This document shows positions 61,001 to 64,000 of a stretch of DNA of 64,000 bases, piece after piece. The position numbers and the translations under genes were made by a program. A model generated the notes under the pieces. It had not been told where the DNA came from. It saw only the letters and a program-made list of their open reading frames with translations, and did no database searches. Every line of letters starts with the position of its first letter. The first letter of the stretch is position 1. The DNA is from Ciona savignyi (taxonomy: Eukaryota; Chordata; Ascidiacea; Phlebobranchia; Cionidae), in the NCBI GenBank assembly GCA_000149265.1, contig CH003212.1, positions 250,721 to 314,720 of the forward strand, written 5' to 3'.

Positions 61001-63808
61001 TCTGCAACATCTGGCTTTGCCTTTGGTACTTTAGTTAGTTTTACAGATTATTATCATTTTAACAATTATTATGATTTTATTAAACATAGTTTATTGCCAT
61101 ATTAATAAGCACCTAAATATAAAATAATGGCAAAAACCTTAAATTTTGGTTTAAGTTGGTAAAGTTTAATGAACTAAAAGCTTGGTGCAGTGAGCAACCA
61201 TAACAGGATGTAACATGCAGGCAACACAACTACTTCTGGATTGAAGTCATTTGCACAGTTAGCTGCCAACTCTGGTTCCGGGTTCAGCTTCGGAGTAAAC
61301 TTACCCACCCCCACCACCCAATCAACATGGGCTTCTGATAACAAGCCAATGTTTCCGGCAGCTACCACTTCATCTAACGACAACAGTGATTTGTACCAGG
61401 TGCATATTGTGAAATTCTTCTGCTATTACAATTGTTTCTTTTGTCAGTGTCACCAAGCAATTCTGTAAAGATTGTTCACTGAAATTACAATAATATTAAT
61501 TTGTAATCCTATATATCTCCAGTTTAAGTTAACCTTCTAAGACATTTAATGTAACACCATGCAACAACCACTTCTCTTCCATTTTAAGTTGTTAATATGC
61601 CTAACAAATAGAAGATAAACAAAAACAACACATATGGTTCTGAAATAAACAATATAAGAAGTTAATCCAGATTTATTATGCACATGGTCATCACATCCAA
61701 AATATTTATTTTAAAACTTACTTATTTTGTGTCCATACTTGGGTTTACAAAAGTATTTCACAGCTAAACAACTCAGTAGGTTCCAATGAGCAGGAACAAC
61801 GTTAGCTACTGGCGTACTCTTGTAACACATCCAAGTGCTAACTTCCGATGCAACATTGGCCGCCGATGCATTAGCAACTGATCTTACAATAAATTCACTC
61901 CTTTCTCTTGTAGGATGAAGAGAGAGATGACATAGAATTTGAACCAATCGTGAAACTTCCTGATTCTTTTGTCATGATAACTGGGGAGGAGGGAGAGAGG
62001 ACGATCTACTCACAGAGATCCAAGTTATACAGATGGGATAAGGTATGTGTGAGGGAAGATTAGTATATTACGTTGAAATTTCATCTTCATTCATACTTTG
62101 TTTCTGTTACACTTCTCTGCTATTAATCCCCAGGATGCAAAGCAATGGAAGGAGAGAGGTTTAGGAGATATCTGCATCAAACACAACCCATCTTCTGGAA
62201 AATTCCGTATCCTTATGAGACGTGAACAAGTCTTGAAAGTAAGTTGATTGTTAAAACAAGGTTTTTATTAAAACAACTTTACATGTTGGTTTTTTTTCAC
62301 CGGACATATAAGAAGCGTTTACACAAAAAAACATATGTTAAGTCTACAGATTCATATTTTTAATATTTAATGGCATAAATTTTACTTAAAAATAAGATAC
62401 CAGAAAATCAATTAAACAAATGTTTACATAAGTTTAAAGATTTGTGGAATTATCCAAGTGAATTGAATGTTCAATTTTTTTAATAGTATAATTCTTTTCG
62501 TGTAGTTAATTTTCTTATTCTGTCGAAGTTTGGTTATGGCAATAATATATGAAAACAACATTTTTAAAGTTTAACACAGTACTGATGTTAAAGATCCACA
62601 GTCATGTTGCCTTACATATTGTGCATGTTTGTAATGGTTAACATATCATTAAAATAACTGTTACCAGGTGTGTGCAAATCACTACATCACTGCAAAAATG
62701 AAACTTGAGCCGAAATTTGACTCCGATCGTACTTGGACGTGGACCGCCGCTGATTTCTCTGATGGAGAATCAACTGAAATGCAAAATTTCGCTCTTCGTT
62801 TTAAAACCAGCCAACAAGCTAATGAGTTCAAAGACAAATTTGAAGAATGTCAGGTGAGAGGCAATTATGTCTAAAAGTTAATACTCCTTCAAAAGTTTCA
62901 CCAACTTTATGTTTTTCTGGTTTTACTATATCCTATATGTGGTAGGTTTATGCTTGCCAAGAGAAGTCTTAGTTTCTTTTTTTATACCAAATTGCTTTAT
63001 AACCCAGGTCCTGATAGATGACACAAACTCTTCTATATGTTCCATTTCCAAAGAAAATGCTACAAATTTAATCAACCAAGCGGAAAAAATGAAGTCAGAA
63101 CTGGATTTTTTTAAAGATAAACTTTCAATGAAGCAGAAAATAGATCTTGAAAATACATTAACTGAAGGTAAATTCTGAATTTGTTTATTTTACACATGAA
63201 GCAATTGTCCTACTTGATTGATTTTCGAAATTAGCCTTTTGCATTATGTATTTTGCTAGATATCTTTCTTCTGTTCACAGCAAATGAACAGCTAGGTATA
63301 AGTTCCAATGCACAAAAATGAAACGCTGATTCATGGTTGCATTTCATACCAAGCCTTTAAGTTACCAAATGTTTTTAGGCTGACATAAAAAACAACACCT
63401 AGAGTATACAACATTGTTTTCACTCACCACCATCCTATAGGAACAGGAGTCAGCAGCTTACCAAGGTTACCCAACCTGACTTTAACACCACTTGTTAAAC
63501 AACACCAAAAAGCTAAAGAGATAAGCAAAAGCACAAGGTAAGCAGAAGTGCTTTGAGCTTTTGTATTTTCAACTTATTTATTTTTAATATTTTTTGTGAA
63601 TATTTTGGTAAGTGAGAAAAGTACTTTAAATGCTATTTCATATTCAAACTAGATATAAATAAACTTTTATAAGGGAGGACAAAGCCTTCTCTCTATTGTA
63701 CAATTTTGAATTTTCATAACCCTAAAACCTCTTTGTACAGCAGCACACACAGCAATGATGACCAAGATATCAATAAGGAAACCGGTGCAGCTAAACCTGA
63801 AAATAAAG
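34079..63808 (+). CDS. RANBP2: RAN-binding protein 2 / nucleoporin Nup358, 52 exons in window, 3' end missing
   Basis: The start ATG at 34079 opens exon 1 (to 34147). Coding exons 2-27: 35728-35934, 36452-36583, 36773-36892, 37013-37129, 37608-37750, 41796-41922, 42018-42269, 42702-42834, 43095-43236, 43680-43852, 44248-44300, 44446-44569, 44857-45050, 45655-45769, 45898-45993, 46435-46570, 47827-47885, 48107-48190, 48573-48743, 49059-49205, 49445-49652, 49980-50113, 50634-50714, 50932-51031, 51433-51581, 52668-52826. The later exons are given with the domain entries below. About 2,285 codons in all. Order: TPR-like N-terminal region, Pro/Gln-rich linker, two Ran-binding domains, two zinc fingers, FG repeats, acidic stretch, third Ran-binding domain. 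In animals this protein forms the cytoplasmic filaments of the nuclear pore, binds RanGTP and has SUMO ligase activity. A fourth Ran-binding domain and a cyclophilin domain, if present, lie outside. The exon 11/12 junction does not keep frame. Confidence 0.95.
35728..37750 (+). other. RANBP2: RANBP2 TPR region, exons 2-6
   Basis: Helical-repeat start of Nup358. Exon 2 reads [18 protein letters not shown] and then [27 protein letters not shown], a canonical tetratricopeptide pair that parallels the human protein. Exon 5 ends in [10 protein letters not shown], matching human WNSCVVQTLK. In humans this region anchors the protein to the pore. Confidence 0.9.
38231..38385. repeat. Small inverted-repeat element, older copy
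   Basis: Begins 'gaaaactaaaagcagggaaa' and ends 'tagtttccttccctttagtg', inverted relatives of the ends at 40969-41189. It lies inside the hAT transposon near its left end. No target duplication was recognised. Confidence 0.5.
38668..40902 (+). pseudogene. hAT-family (ZBED-like) transposase, damaged
   Basis: First a BED zinc finger (38668-38847): VWNHY, CRHC, then a His pair ending LKRRHP, with a GTGAGT donor after it. A middle part ends DLSPIW at about 39140 and overlaps, in another frame, the next piece beginning [11 protein letters not shown]. The segment that should lie between them, including the first catalytic Asp region, is gone. Next come TDNGSNMV and [12 protein letters not shown] (39300-39420), [11 protein letters not shown] (39710-39740), a piece at 40023-40303, and a C-terminal dimerisation part with [15 protein letters not shown] (about 40800-40845). 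One in-frame TGA at 40591 interrupts the last section, and several residues are missing before ERCFSSAG. The gene cannot make a full transposase. Confidence 0.85.
40969..41189. repeat. 221-bp MITE-like element with about 48-bp inverted ends
   Basis: The left end 'aactaaaaggagggaaagag' through 'ggaaggagggaaactgc' pairs with 'gcagtttccctccttccctt' through 'ccctccttttagtgttttcc'. The centre is rich in GGGGTTAG-like steps. It is inside the hAT transposon, downstream of the transposase. Confidence 0.65.
41796..46570 (+). other. RANBP2: RANBP2 second helical region, exons 7-17
   Basis: Exon 8 carries [13 protein letters not shown], nearly identical to human [13 protein letters not shown]. Exon 10 carries [11 protein letters not shown] (human LTWLGLQWNSL), exon 12 [10 protein letters not shown] and exon 13 [13 protein letters not shown]. 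These match the alpha-helical domain that follows the TPRs in Nup358. The 8-residue RLSQSGHM match makes the identification firm. Confidence 0.9.
46969..47545. mobile_element. hAT-like MITE in RANBP2 intron 17
   Basis: Ends TAGAGCTGGGCGTAATT and AATTACACCCAGTTCTA are inverted copies. The interior has several 'attacgtaat'-type palindromes. The 8-base flanks (gtaggctg and aaaataaa) do not match, so it is either old or one end is misjudged. No coding sequence. Confidence 0.55.
50308..50437 (+). repeat. SINE fragment in RANBP2 intron 23
   Basis: 'attgcctgaacccagtgaatgaggggttc', 'aaggaacatctgaatcatacacaacacactgcgatagc' and a short 'aatcctatcgtatcc' tail follow the SINE order. The head is absent. 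Confidence 0.65.
51740..52410. repeat. Remnant related to the 30938-33497 element in RANBP2 intron 26
   Basis: 'tagggacccactagtttctgcttgc', 'aaaatacatcaattaccc' and 'tgtgttttacaaacagtgctgg' parallel the right end of the large inverted-repeat element. The upstream part is only loosely similar. It is one terminal segment, not a complete copy. Confidence 0.5.
52985..53128 (+). repeat. SINE fragment in RANBP2 intron 27
   Basis: 'agtgatcgctagctagtt', 'ccttgggcaaggcacttgacggacattgc' and 'attaatgggttctaccgaattgaaggaac' follow the SINE. The 3' module and tail are missing. Confidence 0.65.
53748..54687 (+). other. RANBP2: RANBP2 linker with FG motifs, exons 29-31
   Basis: Exons 53748-53831, 54435-54491 and 54544-54687, all flanked by phase-1 introns. 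They encode a Ser/Thr-rich linker, then FKFKLPEP and a Gly-rich piece ending in [12 protein letters not shown]. The FSFG is a nucleoporin FG motif that contacts transport receptors. Exon 29 is the least certain, supported by splice sites and phase rather than conservation. Confidence 0.75.
54884..56089 (+). other. RANBP2: RANBP2 Ran-binding domain 2, exons 32-34
   Basis: Exon 32 (54884-55026) gives [19 protein letters not shown], exon 33 (55412-55543) [20 protein letters not shown] and MRREQ, and exon 34 (55873-56089) LCANHYI and [11 protein letters not shown]. It is a complete domain. Exon 34 has two possible donors, at 56083 and 56089, that differ by two codons and keep the same phase. Confidence 0.93.
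56461..59339 (+). other. RANBP2: RANBP2 zinc fingers and FG repeats, exons 35-40
   Basis: Exons 56461-56682, 57097-57191, 57849-57933, 58604-58744, 58926-59026 and 59240-59339. Two RanBP2-type zinc fingers have the W-x-C-x2-C ... C-x2-C pattern: GTWTCPDC ... ACPCC in exon 35 and ESWNCPDC ... QCPCC in exon 38. FG motifs follow: YKFGAP, FKFGQQ, FSFKFG, FKFGSP and FSFKFG. In Nup358 such fingers bind RanGDP. Exon 37 is supported mainly by phase: it is the only way to join the phase-0 exon 36 to the phase-1 exon 38. Confidence 0.88.
59765..61399 (+). other. RANBP2: RANBP2 acidic and FG linker, exons 41-45
   Basis: Exons 59765-59935, 60053-60174, 60299-60452, 60903-61025 and 61221-61399. Exon 42 is strongly acidic ([18 protein letters not shown]). 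Exon 43 encodes [10 protein letters not shown] and LPPHFYNYL, resembling a segment between human Ran-binding domains. Exons 44-45 carry FAFG and FSFG motifs. The acceptor of exon 43 (cccccaag) is unusual but fits phase and content. Confidence 0.8.
61914..62853 (+). other. RANBP2: RANBP2 Ran-binding domain 3, exons 46-48
   Basis: Exon 46 (61914-62042) gives [12 protein letters not shown] and RSKLYRWDK, exon 47 (62134-62238) [10 protein letters not shown] and MRREQVLK, and exon 48 (62668-62853) CANHYI and [11 protein letters not shown]. All landmarks of the domain are present. Its introns sit at different positions from those of domains 1 and 2. Confidence 0.95.
63008..63808 (+). other. RANBP2: RANBP2 region after domain 3, exons 49-52, open at right edge
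   Basis: Exons 63008-63167, 63281-63295 (a 15-base exon), 63441-63537 and 63741-63808. They encode a coiled-coil-like Lys/Glu-rich helix ([20 protein letters not shown]) and then a Ser/Lys-rich linker. The last donor (GTACCA) is at 63809, so the gene continues outside the window. Confidence 0.7.
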
Positions 63809-64000
63809 GTACCACTATGTTAATGTTATGTACCAATACATAGTTTACAAAAGTGAAGTCAATTAAACATTGAAACATGTATAAACTAGTAATGTTATAT
63901 TACAAATATACCTTATTATATTACAAATATAACTTACCCAAAGACACAAAATAAAGGAATATATATTTAAAAATATTTTGCAATTGCAATTTTTGCTAAG

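Overview
The window is animal nuclear DNA: AT-rich, with GT-AG introns of about 0.1 to 4 kb and dense transposable elements. Gene content is chordate-like: a vertebrate-style RANBP2 (TPR, Ran-binding domains, RanBP2 zinc fingers, FG repeats), a sideroflexin closest to SFXN5, and the N-terminus of an ABCA1-type transporter. The compact genes and a mosaic tRNA-derived SINE ending in (TATCC)n suggest a tunicate, probably a Ciona-like ascidian. That placement is inference; no database was searched.

Layout. 1-2,962 (minus): first six coding exons of an ABCA gene, running off the left edge. 2,963-8,787: repeat-rich intergenic DNA (SINE pieces, a 490-bp hAT element inside a SINE, a tandem 'CAGGGGAATTCCCCTG' repeat). 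8,788-10,127 (minus): a small four-exon gene for a 106-residue Gln-rich protein with two related exons; not recognised. 10,250-16,722: transposon cluster with a broken Ty3/gypsy element fused to the 3' half of a tRNA-Leu, a 2-kb foldback hairpin, and SINE and hAT pieces. 17,378-21,857 (plus): seven-exon SFXN5 gene. 22,735-23,903: SINEs, one carrying a Mutator-like MITE. 24,191-26,221 (minus): intronless gene for a secreted lectin/chitin-binding/serine-protease mosaic. 26,273-34,078: no gene seen; several transposons, including a 2.6-kb inverted-repeat element. 34,079-63,808 (plus): 52 predicted coding exons of RANBP2, running off the right edge; intron 6 holds a 3,584-bp hAT transposon with a perfect 8-bp target duplication.

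The genes do not form an operon or pathway: lipid export, mitochondrial amino-acid transport, extracellular defence or digestion, and nuclear-pore function are simply neighbours. Exon models were built by hand from splice consensus, phase agreement and remembered family sequence. All internal junctions agree in phase except RANBP2 exon 11/12. The most unusual items are the tRNA-Leu/retrotransposon junction, the two foldback families, the mosaic protease with an odd activation site, and the four-exon Gln-rich gene.
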